Positions 27,868-35,644 of a stretch of 64,000 nucleotides of DNA are shown here, in pieces. Source of the DNA: Novosphingobium ginsenosidimutans (GTDB lineage: Bacteria; Pseudomonadota; Alphaproteobacteria; Sphingomonadales; Sphingomonadaceae); the NCBI RefSeq assembly GCF_007954425.1, contig NZ_CP042345.1, positions 1,364,001 to 1,428,000 on the forward strand. The letters run 5' to 3'. Below the pieces are notes generated by a model that saw only the letters and a program-made list of their open reading frames with translations, was not told where the DNA came from and made no database searches. Position 1 is the stretch's first letter. Every line of letters starts with the position of its first letter. The position numbers and the translations under genes were made by a program.

Positions 27868-28322
27868 TCGCGGCCCTCAGCCGCTAGGCGGCGCTGGCGC
27901 ATCTTTTCCAGCTTGGCATTGATCGACTGGATGATCGCATCGGATTCCTCGCGGGTCCGCACGGCGCGGTACTTCGCGGTGGAATCGCGGTGCGCGGCGA
28001 GCAGCCGCAATGCGGCGGCATTGTCATAGGTCCGCACCCCGCGCTTGGCGCCGGCGGCCGGCTTGACCTCGCCTTCGCGCAGGCGGCGCAGCAGATCCAT
28101 TTCTAGTAGGTCGTAGCCTTCGCACAGCGCCCGCTGCCAGGCGCGGTTGAACTCGGCCGACTGGCGGCGGGCTTCATAGGCCGTGCTGGTGCAGACACCG
28201 GCCTTGCGCGCCGCAGCGCTGACATTCGAAGTGGCGGCAAGTTCCGCCAGGAAAAGGCGCGACCAATCGGTCAGGCGGAGCTTGCGCAGCGGCGCAGCCC
28301 CGGACTTGGGCTTATCCGGCAT
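27864..28322 (-). CDS. Terminase small subunit-like protein of a gene transfer agent relic
   Basis: A 152-residue basic protein starting MPDKPKSGAAPLRK. A helix-turn-helix-like region lies at about 15-55 (LAATSNVSAAARKAGVCTSTAYEARR), as in terminase small subunits that recognise DNA ends. The C-terminal half is a charged helix (RAVRTREESDAIIQSINAKLEKMRQRR). The gene precedes the terminase large-subunit fragment with a 4-base overlap, which is the order of GTA genes g1-g2. It looks intact and has a plausible promoter, yet the rest of the cluster is missing. It may still be expressed without a packaging role. The start at 28322 fits the conserved N-terminus; an extension to 28361 is possible. 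Confidence 0.7.
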   Translation of the reverse strand: MPDKPKSGAAPLRKLRLTDWSRLFLAELAATSNVSAAARKAGVCTSTAYEARRQSAEFNRAWQRALCEGYDLLEMDLLRRLREGEVKPAAGAKRGVRTYDNAAALRLLAAHRDSTAKYRAVRTREESDAIIQSINAKLEKMRQRRLAAEGRE

Positions 28323-28397
28323 GGCGTGATCCTGTGATTGAAGAGGCGAGGAGGCCGGCACCGGTGGCGGCGAATCGGTCTATCGCGATGTTCCTTA

Positions 28398-28426
28398 TAT
28401 GTACCGGAACAGCGTTACAATGTCAA
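28398..28426 (-). promoter_or_regulatory. Sigma-70-like promoter of the terminase relic
   Basis: On the minus strand a perfect TTGACA (-35, 28421-28426) is followed after exactly 17 bases by TACATA (-10, 28398-28403). The start of the terminase small-subunit gene is about 75 bases further on. This is one of the best promoter matches in the window. Confidence 0.5.
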
Positions 28427-28432
28427 GCACAA

Positions 28433-28449
28433 ATAACCAAAGTGGTTAT
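28433..28449. promoter_or_regulatory. Palindrome upstream of the terminase relic promoter
   Basis: Perfect 7-base arms ATAACCA and TGGTTAT separated by AAG, just upstream of the -35 of the minus-strand promoter and about 64 bases before yqaA on the plus strand. It has the shape of an operator for a dimeric regulator; the protein is unknown. Confidence 0.35.
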
Positions 28450-28512
28450 AGACGGGTCCTGCTTGCGACCCTGCCCCCGCCCCTCTAAACAGCGCCGCGA
28501 GAGGGGAATTCG

Positions 28513-29148
28513 ATGCTGCGCCGCCTGTACGAATGGACCATGGCCAAGGCCGCGCATCCGCATGCCGAAGGGTGGCTGGCGCTGTTCGCCTTTGTCGAAG
28601 CCAGTTTCTTCCCGATCCCGCCGCACCCCTTGCTGGGGCTCATGTGTCTGGCCGAACCGAAGAAGGCGATCCGGTTTGCCATGATCGCGACCTGTGCCTC
28701 GGTCGCCGGCGGGCTGCTGGGTTATGCGATCGGCTATGCGCTCTACGATACGATCGGCACCCAGCTCCTTGCCCTGCTCGGCCTGACTGAAAGCTTTCCC
28801 AAGGCGGCCTGCTACCTGCGCGAGTACGGGGCCGAGATCATCATGATCAAGGGGGCGACCCCGATCCCCTTCAAGCTGCTGACGATCACCGCCGGCTTCA
28901 TTGCCATGCCGCTGGTGCCGTTCATCCTGGCCAGCATCGTCAGCCGGACGATCAGCTTCATGATCGTCGGCGTGTTGTTCCGGCTGTTCGGCGCGCCGAT
29001 CAAGGCCTTCATCGACAAGTACCTGGGCCTGGCGACGGCCGGCTTCGTCATTGTGGTGGTTGGCGGGTTCCTGGCCGTCGCCTACCTCGGCGGCGGGACC
29101 AAGGAATCGAGCGCCAAGTGCGCCGCAGTCGGAGCCATGCAGTCATGA
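28513..29148 (+). CDS. YqaA family membrane protein (VTT/DedA-related)
   Basis: A 211-residue inner-membrane protein with about four to five helices. It shows the family's FFPIPPHPLLGLM block near residue 35, GYAIGYALYDTIG, and the conserved IMIKGATPIPFKLLTITAGF region (about 118-137) typical of VTT-domain proteins of the DedA/YqaA group, which act in lipid scrambling or membrane homeostasis. The ribosome site GAGAGGGG lies 6 bases upstream. It is the first of three coupled genes with the GST and serine hydrolase. Confidence 0.85.
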   Translation: MLRRLYEWTMAKAAHPHAEGWLALFAFVEASFFPIPPHPLLGLMCLAEPKKAIRFAMIATCASVAGGLLGYAIGYALYDTIGTQLLALLGLTESFPKAACYLREYGAEIIMIKGATPIPFKLLTITAGFIAMPLVPFILASIVSRTISFMIVGVLFRLFGAPIKAFIDKYLGLATAGFVIVVVGGFLAVAYLGGGTKESSAKCAAVGAMQS

Positions 29149-29765
29149 GCGATGCCCGCATTCACCTGTACCACTGCGCCGATGCGCGCTCTTTCCGCGC
29201 ACTTTGGGCGCTGGAGGAACTGGGCCTGCCTTACGAGCTGACCTTGATGCCCTTCCCACCGCGCGCCCGATTCGAAGGCTACCGCGACGTCAACCCGCTC
29301 GGCACAGTGCCGGCCTGCCTGATCGACGGCCAGCTGATGACCGAGAGTTCGGCGATTCCGCACGTGCTGGCGACCCGGTTCGGCCCCTCGGACCTGGCCC
29401 TGTCACCCGACGAGCCGGATTATCCCAGCTACATGAACTTCCTCGTGATGGGCGAGGCGACGCTGACTTTCCCGCAGACGATCCACCTGCGCTACACCCG
29501 GCTCGAACCTGGCCGCTGCCTTGAAGCCGCCTCGGACTACGCCCAGTGGTTCGGGGCGCGGCTCCACAATGCGCTGAAGCTGATGGGACCCGAATTCGCC
29601 TGCGCCGCGCGCTTTACCATGGCCGATGTCTCGCTGGGCTATGCCGTGATGCTGGCGCTGTCGATCGGGCTGGAAGAGCAGGTGCCCGAGGCGGCGGTGG
29701 CCTACCTCGACCGGCTCAGCCGCCGCCCCGCCTTCCAGCGCGCCAAGGACAGGCAAAAGCGATGA
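29145..29765 (+). CDS. Glutathione S-transferase family protein
   Basis: A 206-residue protein with a thioredoxin-like N-terminal domain (IHLYHCADARSFRALWALEEL, then DVNPLGTVPACLID and MTESSAIPHVLA, the glutathione-binding TESxAI) and an all-helical C-terminal domain (about 90-200). It probably conjugates or reduces small electrophiles with glutathione. The ATG overlaps the yqaA stop (ATGA), and its own stop overlaps the serine hydrolase start. An in-frame extension to 29118 was rejected. Confidence 0.88.
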   Translation: MSDARIHLYHCADARSFRALWALEELGLPYELTLMPFPPRARFEGYRDVNPLGTVPACLIDGQLMTESSAIPHVLATRFGPSDLALSPDEPDYPSYMNFLVMGEATLTFPQTIHLRYTRLEPGRCLEAASDYAQWFGARLHNALKLMGPEFACAARFTMADVSLGYAVMLALSIGLEEQVPEAAVAYLDRLSRRPAFQRAKDRQKR

Positions 29766-31321
29766 AGCGTCTCGCCGCCCTCGCGTTCGCCGCCGCGCTG
29801 CTGGCCAGCCCGGCCCTGGCCCAGGACTTGCCCGAAGGCCTGCCGCCGCTTGGGGTGGCCAAGGCCTGCAAGCCGCCCAAGGACACGGTCGGCGGACCCA
29901 TGGATGCCGAGGCCAAGGCGCTTGCCAAGGGCCTGCTCCCGGCCTGGACCGGAACCGAAACCAAGCCGCAGGCGCTGGCCAAACGGATGCAGGCCCTGCA
30001 GGTGCCGGGCGTCAGCCTGGCGGTGATCCGTGGTGGCAAGATCGTCCTGGCCCGCGGCTGGGGCATTGCCGATATGGGCACCTGCGCCCCCGTTACCGCC
30101 GATACGCTGTTCCAGGCCGGTTCGGTCAGCAAGGTCGTGACGGCAACACTGGCCATGCAGGCGGTCAGCGCGAACAAGCATCCGCTTGATGCCGATATCA
30201 ACTGGGCGCTGGCCCGCTGGCAGCTGCCGGGAAATCCGGCCTATCCGAAAGAGCGGGCCACGCTGCACCGGCTGCTGTCGCACAGCGCCGGGGTCTCCAA
30301 CCCGGATTCGGCCGGCTATCCGCCCTCTGCGGCAGCGCCATCCTTGCTGGCGATCCTGACCGGCAAGGGGGTCAAGGGCCAGCCGGTGCGCGTCACTGGT
30401 CAGCCCGGGACCTGGGCCTATTCCAACGGCGGTTACCTGGTGGTCGAGGCCGCGCTTGAGGACATGACCGGCGAGAGCTTCACCGCGCTCGCCCAGCGCG
30501 AAGTGCTGGAGCGCGCGGGCATGACCCGATCGACCTTCGCCCAGCCGCCCGCTTCGCCGCTACTGGAAGCGACGGCCGCCGGCCATCACCTCGGCAAGCC
30601 CTTTGCCGACCGGTTCTACAACGTGGCGGAACTCGCAGCTGGGGGCCTGTGGTCCACCCCGTCCGATGTGGCCCGCCTGCTGATTGCCCTGCGCGCCAGC
30701 TACAATGGCAGCGACCAGGCCCTGCTGCCGCAAGCAGCCGCGCGTGAGATGGCCAAGGTTCAGGCCAGCAGCTGGGGTCTCGGCCTCGAGCTGAAGGGGC
30801 AAGGCCCCGCATTTACCTTCGGCCACGATGGCACCCGCTGGGGCATGTTCACCCGCGCCTTCATCCATGCCGAGAGCGGCGACGGGATCGTGGTCATGGC
30901 CAACGATTTCCGCGGGTTCGATCTGGCCGATGAGCTCATCCGCGCTGCCGCCCTGCGTTATGGCTGGACCAGCCGCCAGCCACGCGCCCTGGCCAGCCTG
31001 CCGGCCGACCAGCCGATCTACCTGCGCGGGTCGATGAACGAATGGGGCACCACCCTGCCGCTGCGCCGCGAGCCTGGCCGCTTTGTCGCGGAAGTCCAGC
31101 TTCCCGCCGGCCGCCACCAGTTCAAGCTGGCGACTGCCGATTGGGACCTGCTCGCGCTGGGCCAGGCCGATGCTGCCGCGCTCAAGGCCAATGGCGGCAC
31201 CCTGCGGCTGGGCGCACCAGGAACGAGCATCACCTTTCAGACGGACCGGGCGGCGAACTGGCTCGTCACGCTCGACAAGCTGGAAACGGGCCGTCCGCGC
31301 TTAACGATCGCGCCGCGCTGA
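29762..31321 (+). CDS. Serine hydrolase (beta-lactamase/class C family) with C-terminal E-set domain
   Basis: A 519-residue exported protein. The signal peptide is cleaved near ALA-QDL (residue 20). The penicillin-binding-type catalytic domain has SVSK (121-124, nucleophile Ser 121), YSN (220-222) and GHDG (354-357) as the third motif. Residues from about 418 form a separate beta-sandwich (YLRGSMNEWGTTLPL, AEVQLPAGRHQFKLATADWD) like the glycogen-binding/E-set domains of pullulanases. Such enzymes are esterases, peptidases or beta-lactamases; the added domain hints at a polysaccharide or cell-surface substrate. The ATG overlaps the GST stop. Confidence 0.88.
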   Translation: MKRLAALAFAAALLASPALAQDLPEGLPPLGVAKACKPPKDTVGGPMDAEAKALAKGLLPAWTGTETKPQALAKRMQALQVPGVSLAVIRGGKIVLARGWGIADMGTCAPVTADTLFQAGSVSKVVTATLAMQAVSANKHPLDADINWALARWQLPGNPAYPKERATLHRLLSHSAGVSNPDSAGYPPSAAAPSLLAILTGKGVKGQPVRVTGQPGTWAYSNGGYLVVEAALEDMTGESFTALAQREVLERAGMTRSTFAQPPASPLLEATAAGHHLGKPFADRFYNVAELAAGGLWSTPSDVARLLIALRASYNGSDQALLPQAAAREMAKVQASSWGLGLELKGQGPAFTFGHDGTRWGMFTRAFIHAESGDGIVVMANDFRGFDLADELIRAAALRYGWTSRQPRALASLPADQPIYLRGSMNEWGTTLPLRREPGRFVAEVQLPAGRHQFKLATADWDLLALGQADAAALKANGGTLRLGAPGTSITFQTDRAANWLVTLDKLETGRPRLTIAPR

Positions 31322-31415
31322 CGAGGGCGAGGATCCGGTGCGCGGCTTCAGCGCCATCGGCCTGATCGATGCGCTTGGCCCGCTCTACTACGAGGACAAG
31401 CCCGCCAAGCGTTAG
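31305..31415 (+). other. Short open frame resembling the C-terminal end of a lost gene
   Basis: A 36-codon frame after the serine hydrolase that reads DPVRGFSAIGLIDALGPLYY and ends DKPAKR-stop. A GTG at 31338 could start a 25-residue peptide, but there is no ribosome site. The residue mix and third-position GC look coding, and it lies outside any neighbour, so it may be a gene remnant. It ends where the convergent TPR gene stops. Confidence 0.25.
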
Positions 31416-33061
31416 CGCAGTTGCGGCGAATCCAGCGCCAGACGGGCCCGCGCCCCCGCCAGGGTGCGCAGCGCGACCGGATCGTGCTTGCGCAGATTGA
31501 GCGCCGCTTCGGCTTCGCGCTGGGCCCCGGCCGCATCCCCGGCCGCCAGTAGTGCGGCCGCCAGATCGCGCCGGACCGGATACCAGAAGGCCGGTGGATC
31601 GGTGAAGTCTGAGAAGGATTCGGTCTCTTCCAGCAGGGCGCCCTCGCGGAAGGCGGCGGCGGCATCGGCCCAGCGCTGTTCGGCCATGGCGATCCGCCCG
31701 GTCAGCACGGCGCGGGTGATCCCCAGCATCTGTTCGGCGGCGATCGCTTCCTTGTCGGGCTTGCCAGCGGCGATCTTAGTGGGGATGGCCTCGATCTCAA
31801 GGCGCGCCGCCGCCAGATCGCCGGCCCAGACCTGGCTCTCGCCGCGGGCATAGTGCCAGGCGGCCTTGAGGTAGGGCAGCTTGGGTTCGGGCAATTGCAG
31901 CGTGGCGGCGGGATCGAACCGGGCCATGGCGAACAGCCCTGATGCGGCCAGCAGCTCCCACCACGGCTCACCCTTGTCGCGCTGCGACGCGGTTTCGACG
32001 AGCGGGCGCGCAAGATCGAGCCCGATCCGCGAATCCCCGGCCATCAGCGCGCCGCCGAGGCCAAAGATCACGTTATGGGCGTGATAGGGCAGATCCCAGA
32101 CGCCCTTCGGCGCGGGCAGGCCCAGCGCCTTGGCGTTGTCCTTGCCGATCTGGACCGCGCGGTGGTTGGTTTCGGCGGCATCCTGGTAGCGGCCGACCCA
32201 GTAATAGGTGTGGCTGGGCATGTGCACCAGGTGGCTGGCACGCGGGGCCAGATCGGCCAGCCGGTCGGCATAGGCTTCGGCCATGGCCGGCTTGCCGATC
32301 ACTTCGGTGGCGTGGATGTAGAAATGGATCGCGGGGGTATGGTTAGGCGCGCGGGCCAGCACCTGTTCGAGCAGGACCACGGCCTGGTCCATCAGCTTGT
32401 GGTCATAGCCATCCTTCTCGGCAAAGCTGGCCACCATCAGGGCATCGGCGGTGAGCACGGCGATCTCGTTGTCAGCCGGAAAACGCGCAGCCACCGTCTG
32501 CATGGCGGCAGCATAGGCGCGGTCGAGCTTGGCCGTGTCCTTGCCCGGCTGGTAGCGCAGCACCAGGGCCTCGGTCAGCGCGCGCTCCTTGGGTGTACCG
32601 GTGGCAGCGACCGCTGCTCGCGCTGCGCGCGCCTTGACCAGCAGCCCAGCTCTGCCTTCGGGCGGAACGCCGTAATTGATCGTCGGGCCATCGACCAGCG
32701 CGACGCCCCACTGGCACATGCCGCAAGCGGGATCGAGCCGTACTGCCTGTTCCATGGCGGCAACCCCGGCGCGGTGGGCAAAGGCGGCGTGCAGCTCAAG
32801 CCCATTGGCAAAGAAGGCCGCGGCCTGCGGATTGGCGCCGGTGATCGCAAAACCGCCATTGCCATAACCGGGCAGCAGCTGCGGGCTGCGCGGGGTCAGC
32901 AGATCGTCGTGGCGATGGGCGTCCTTGGTCGATTCGGCGGCTGGGACGACCGGGGCATGATTGGCATCGTGGGTGTCCTGGGCCAGGGCGGCGCTGCCGG
33001 ACAGTGCGGTAAGCCCCAGTGCGAAGCCGATCAGCTTGCCGTTTGCGAAGTGCCTGTTCAT
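31412..33061 (-). CDS. Exported TPR-repeat protein
   Basis: A 549-residue protein. The signal peptide (LIGFALGLTALSGSAALAQ) is followed by a His/Asp-rich segment (DTHDANHAP, DAHRHDD) and then helical repeats. Visible TPR-like units lie near 80-115 (AAFFANGLELHAAFAHRAG) and in the C-terminal third. The block HFYIHATEVIGKP...HMPSHTYYWVGRY is characteristic of a family of secreted TPR proteins in Proteobacteria whose function is unknown. Start: ATG at 33061. It converges on the serine hydrolase. Confidence 0.8.
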   Translation of the reverse strand: MNRHFANGKLIGFALGLTALSGSAALAQDTHDANHAPVVPAAESTKDAHRHDDLLTPRSPQLLPGYGNGGFAITGANPQAAAFFANGLELHAAFAHRAGVAAMEQAVRLDPACGMCQWGVALVDGPTINYGVPPEGRAGLLVKARAARAAVAATGTPKERALTEALVLRYQPGKDTAKLDRAYAAAMQTVAARFPADNEIAVLTADALMVASFAEKDGYDHKLMDQAVVLLEQVLARAPNHTPAIHFYIHATEVIGKPAMAEAYADRLADLAPRASHLVHMPSHTYYWVGRYQDAAETNHRAVQIGKDNAKALGLPAPKGVWDLPYHAHNVIFGLGGALMAGDSRIGLDLARPLVETASQRDKGEPWWELLAASGLFAMARFDPAATLQLPEPKLPYLKAAWHYARGESQVWAGDLAAARLEIEAIPTKIAAGKPDKEAIAAEQMLGITRAVLTGRIAMAEQRWADAAAAFREGALLEETESFSDFTDPPAFWYPVRRDLAAALLAAGDAAGAQREAEAALNLRKHDPVALRTLAGARARLALDSPQLR

Positions 33062-33143
33062 TGCCGCCAATCCCCCGCCATGCCTGTTGGCACAGGCTGA
33101 CAGGAAGCGCGGCGCTTGTCACGCCTTGCCGCGCGCCCCCGGA

Positions 33144-33899
33144 TTACCTGACCGGCACCGTGTAATTGAGGCCGAGCCGACCGCCGTCGGGATAGATCGT
33201 CTGCCCGGTCAGGTAGGAACTGTCCTCGCTCGCCAGGAAGAGCGCAACTGCGGCCACTTCCTCGGGCTCCCCGGCGCGGCCCAGCGGGGTGCGGCTCATG
33301 ATCCGGTCGCGCGCGGCATCGTCCTCGGCCATGATTCCGCGCAGCATGTCGGTCATGATCGAGCCGGGGCCGATCGCGTTGACGCGGATGCCCTTGTCGG
33401 CCAGCGCCAGCGCGGTGACATTGGTCAGCTGCTTCATCGCGCCCTTGGAAACGACGTAGGGAATCTGGTTGGGGATCGCGAGTACGGCATTGACCGAGCT
33501 CATGTTGATCACCGCGCTGCCCGGCCCCATCAGCTGCGCCGCCGCCTGGGTGCCCCACAAGGCCGATTTCAGGTTGGTCGCAAAGACCCGGTCGAAGTCT
33601 TCCTCAGTCAGATCGTCGAGGCTGGCGGGGTGGGTGATCCCAGCATTGTTGACGAGCACGTCAAGCCCGCCCCAGAGCTCCGCAGCGCGGGCAATCAGCG
33701 CCTCGACCTGCGCCTTCTTCGAAACATCGGCCACAAAGGCCTGCTGGCTTAGCCTGGCCGCCAGCGCCTCCACTTTTGGCCCGTCGATATCGGCCAGCAG
33801 CAGCGTCGCGCCTTCGGCGGCAAAGCGTTCGGCAATCGCCCTGCCGATGCCCTGCGCCGCACCGGTGATGACACAGCGCTTGCCGGCAAGGCGCCCCAT
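33144..33899 (-). CDS. Short-chain dehydrogenase/reductase
   Basis: A 251-residue classical SDR. The cofactor motif is TGAAQGIG (12-19), with VLVNNAG (81-87), the catalytic Ser in INMSSVN and the YVVSK pair (Tyr 148, Lys 152). D38 in LLADID suggests NAD(H). The start at 33899 overlaps the spt stop (TGATG), so it is co-translated with serine palmitoyltransferase. A role in sphingolipid synthesis, for example reduction of 3-ketosphinganine, is a reasonable inference from position but not shown; the alphaproteobacterial CerR reductase belongs to another subfamily. Confidence 0.88.
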   Translation of the reverse strand: MGRLAGKRCVITGAAQGIGRAIAERFAAEGATLLLADIDGPKVEALAARLSQQAFVADVSKKAQVEALIARAAELWGGLDVLVNNAGITHPASLDDLTEEDFDRVFATNLKSALWGTQAAAQLMGPGSAVINMSSVNAVLAIPNQIPYVVSKGAMKQLTNVTALALADKGIRVNAIGPGSIMTDMLRGIMAEDDAARDRIMSRTPLGRAGEPEEVAAVALFLASEDSSYLTGQTIYPDGGRLGLNYTVPVR

Positions 33900-35098
33900 C
33901 AGATGATCCCCACGGCCTTTCCGGCGCGCTGGAACATGCCGATGATGGTCTGGACCTGTTCGGCGGTGTGTTCGGCGCAGAGCGAGCAGCGCAGCAGGGT
34001 CATGTTGGCGGGGGTCGCCGGCGGACGGGCCAGGTTCACGTAGAGGCCTTCCTTCAGCAGCGCTTCCCACATCGCTGCACCCTTTTCCAGATCGGGCATG
34101 ATCACCGCAATGATCGCCGATTGCGGCTCGGCCGTGCCCAGCTGGAAGCCCGCGACCTTCAGCCCCTTGTGAAGGGTCTTGGAGTTCTCCCACAGATGTG
34201 CCCGCTTGTTGCCGGCATGCATCAGCTTGCGGATCGAGGTGCAGGCGGTCGCCACCACGCTCGGCGGGAGCGAGGCGGTGAAGACGTAGGGCCGGCAGAC
34301 CAGCCGCAGGATCTCGAACTTCGGATGGTTGGAAACGCAGAAGCCCCCGACTGTGCCGACCGACTTGGAGAAGGTGCCGATCACGAAATCGACATCGTCC
34401 AGCACGCCCTGGTCTTCGGCGACGCCGCGCCCGTTGGGGCCGATGAAGCCCATCGAATGCGCCTCGTCGACCAGCACCATTGCGCCGTGCTTCTTGGCGA
34501 CCGCGATCATTTCCTTGAGCGGGGCAATGTCGCCCAGCATCGAATAGACACCCTCGAGCACGACCAGTTTGCCAGCGCCTTCGGGGATGCGGCCCAGGCG
34601 CTTGTCCATCGCCTCGACATCGTTGTGCTTGAACGGCACGACCTCGGCATCGCCCATCTTGCAGCCATCCCAGATCGAGGCGTGGCTATCGATGTCGAGC
34701 ACGATGTAATCGCCCTTCCCGGCGACGGTCGAGATGATCCCCAGGTTGGCCTGGTACCCGGTCGAGAAGACCATGGCATGGTCCATCCCGTAAAAGTCCT
34801 TGAGCGCTTCCTCGACCGCCTTATGCCCGGAATAAGTGCCGTTGAGCACGCGGCTGCCGGTCGTGCCGGCGCCGAAATCGTCCAGCGCCTGCTTGCCCGC
34901 TTCGATCACGTCAGGATCGAAGGTCATGCCCATGTAATTGTAGGTGCCCAGCAGGATCGTCTGGCGACCGTTGCAGATCGCCTCGGTGGGCGAAACGACA
35001 CGTTCCATCACCAGGTTGAACGGGTCTTCCTGGCCTTGGGCAAGCAGGTTGGTGCGCAGCTCGATCAGCGGGTCGAACTTCGAAAACAGGTCAGTCAT
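33899..35098 (-). CDS. spt: Serine palmitoyltransferase
   Basis: A 399-residue soluble PLP enzyme of the alpha-oxoamine synthase family that condenses serine with a palmitoyl thioester, the first step of sphingolipid synthesis. PLP residues are visible: His 139 in DIDSHASIWDG, DEAHS (211-215) and Lys 245 in TFSKSVGTVGG. Overall it matches the Sphingomonas enzyme. The upstream gene is an acyl carrier protein, with 8 bases between them, as in sphingomonads and Caulobacter, where the acyl group is delivered on a dedicated ACP. Sphingolipids replace lipopolysaccharide in this order. Confidence 0.95.
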   Translation of the reverse strand: MTDLFSKFDPLIELRTNLLAQGQEDPFNLVMERVVSPTEAICNGRQTILLGTYNYMGMTFDPDVIEAGKQALDDFGAGTTGSRVLNGTYSGHKAVEEALKDFYGMDHAMVFSTGYQANLGIISTVAGKGDYIVLDIDSHASIWDGCKMGDAEVVPFKHNDVEAMDKRLGRIPEGAGKLVVLEGVYSMLGDIAPLKEMIAVAKKHGAMVLVDEAHSMGFIGPNGRGVAEDQGVLDDVDFVIGTFSKSVGTVGGFCVSNHPKFEILRLVCRPYVFTASLPPSVVATACTSIRKLMHAGNKRAHLWENSKTLHKGLKVAGFQLGTAEPQSAIIAVIMPDLEKGAAMWEALLKEGLYVNLARPPATPANMTLLRCSLCAEHTAEQVQTIIGMFQRAGKAVGII

Positions 35099-35106
35099 GG
35101 AAGGCG

Positions 35107-35346
35107 TTACCTCTGCAGCTTCACCACGGCATCGATCAGCTGGCCGTAGTTCTCGATCTCGGCCTGCTGGTTCATGCTGATGATGATGTCGAATTCGTCT
35201 TCGATTGCGGCGACGAAATCCATGACGGTCAGGCTGTCGAACTCCAGGTCACCGGCAAAGGTGCTGGCATCGGTGATCTCAACCCCCTTCTTGTTGAAGG
35301 GTTCGATGATCCCGGCAATCTTCTCGGCAGTGGCGGCGCGATCCAT
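35107..35346 (-). CDS. Acyl carrier protein dedicated to sphingolipid synthesis
   Basis: A 79-residue acidic helical protein. The phosphopantetheine site is Ser 38 in LEFDSLTVMDF. It differs from the housekeeping AcpP in its sequence around the site and lies directly upstream of spt, as the AcpR-type carrier does in Caulobacter and Sphingomonas. It supplies the acyl chain to serine palmitoyltransferase. Start: the ATG at 35346 with GGAG upstream; a much longer in-frame extension to 35826 crosses the divergent gene and is not credible. Confidence 0.92.
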   Translation of the reverse strand: MDRAATAEKIAGIIEPFNKKGVEITDASTFAGDLEFDSLTVMDFVAAIEDEFDIIISMNQQAEIENYGQLIDAVVKLQR

Positions 35347-35644
35347 TGTCTTGTGCTCCAATTGGCTTTGCGGCCCTTTGGCCGATGATTGGGGCGGAAT
35401 ATAGGCGAAACTTTGCTGCAAGGCGCGAGGACGGATGCCACGGCAACCGGAACGCCAGCTATCCGCCATATTGCGGGATGCTCCCATTCCCGGCCCGACC
35501 GCAAAGTCGATATCAAGCCGCGTGGCCTTCAGCTCTCCCAATTCAGGCTGGTATGCCCTTGCAGCCTCGACCGCGAAAGGGCGCTTCGCGTGCAGCGGTT
35601 TCGCGGTCCATCGGATATTCGCGGCGAAGAACCTGCAAACGTGC

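Noticed and set aside
33079..33094. GCCTGT-TGGC-ACAGGC hairpin between the TPR and SDR genes
   Set aside because: Short stem without a T-run and no supporting context; not called as a terminator.
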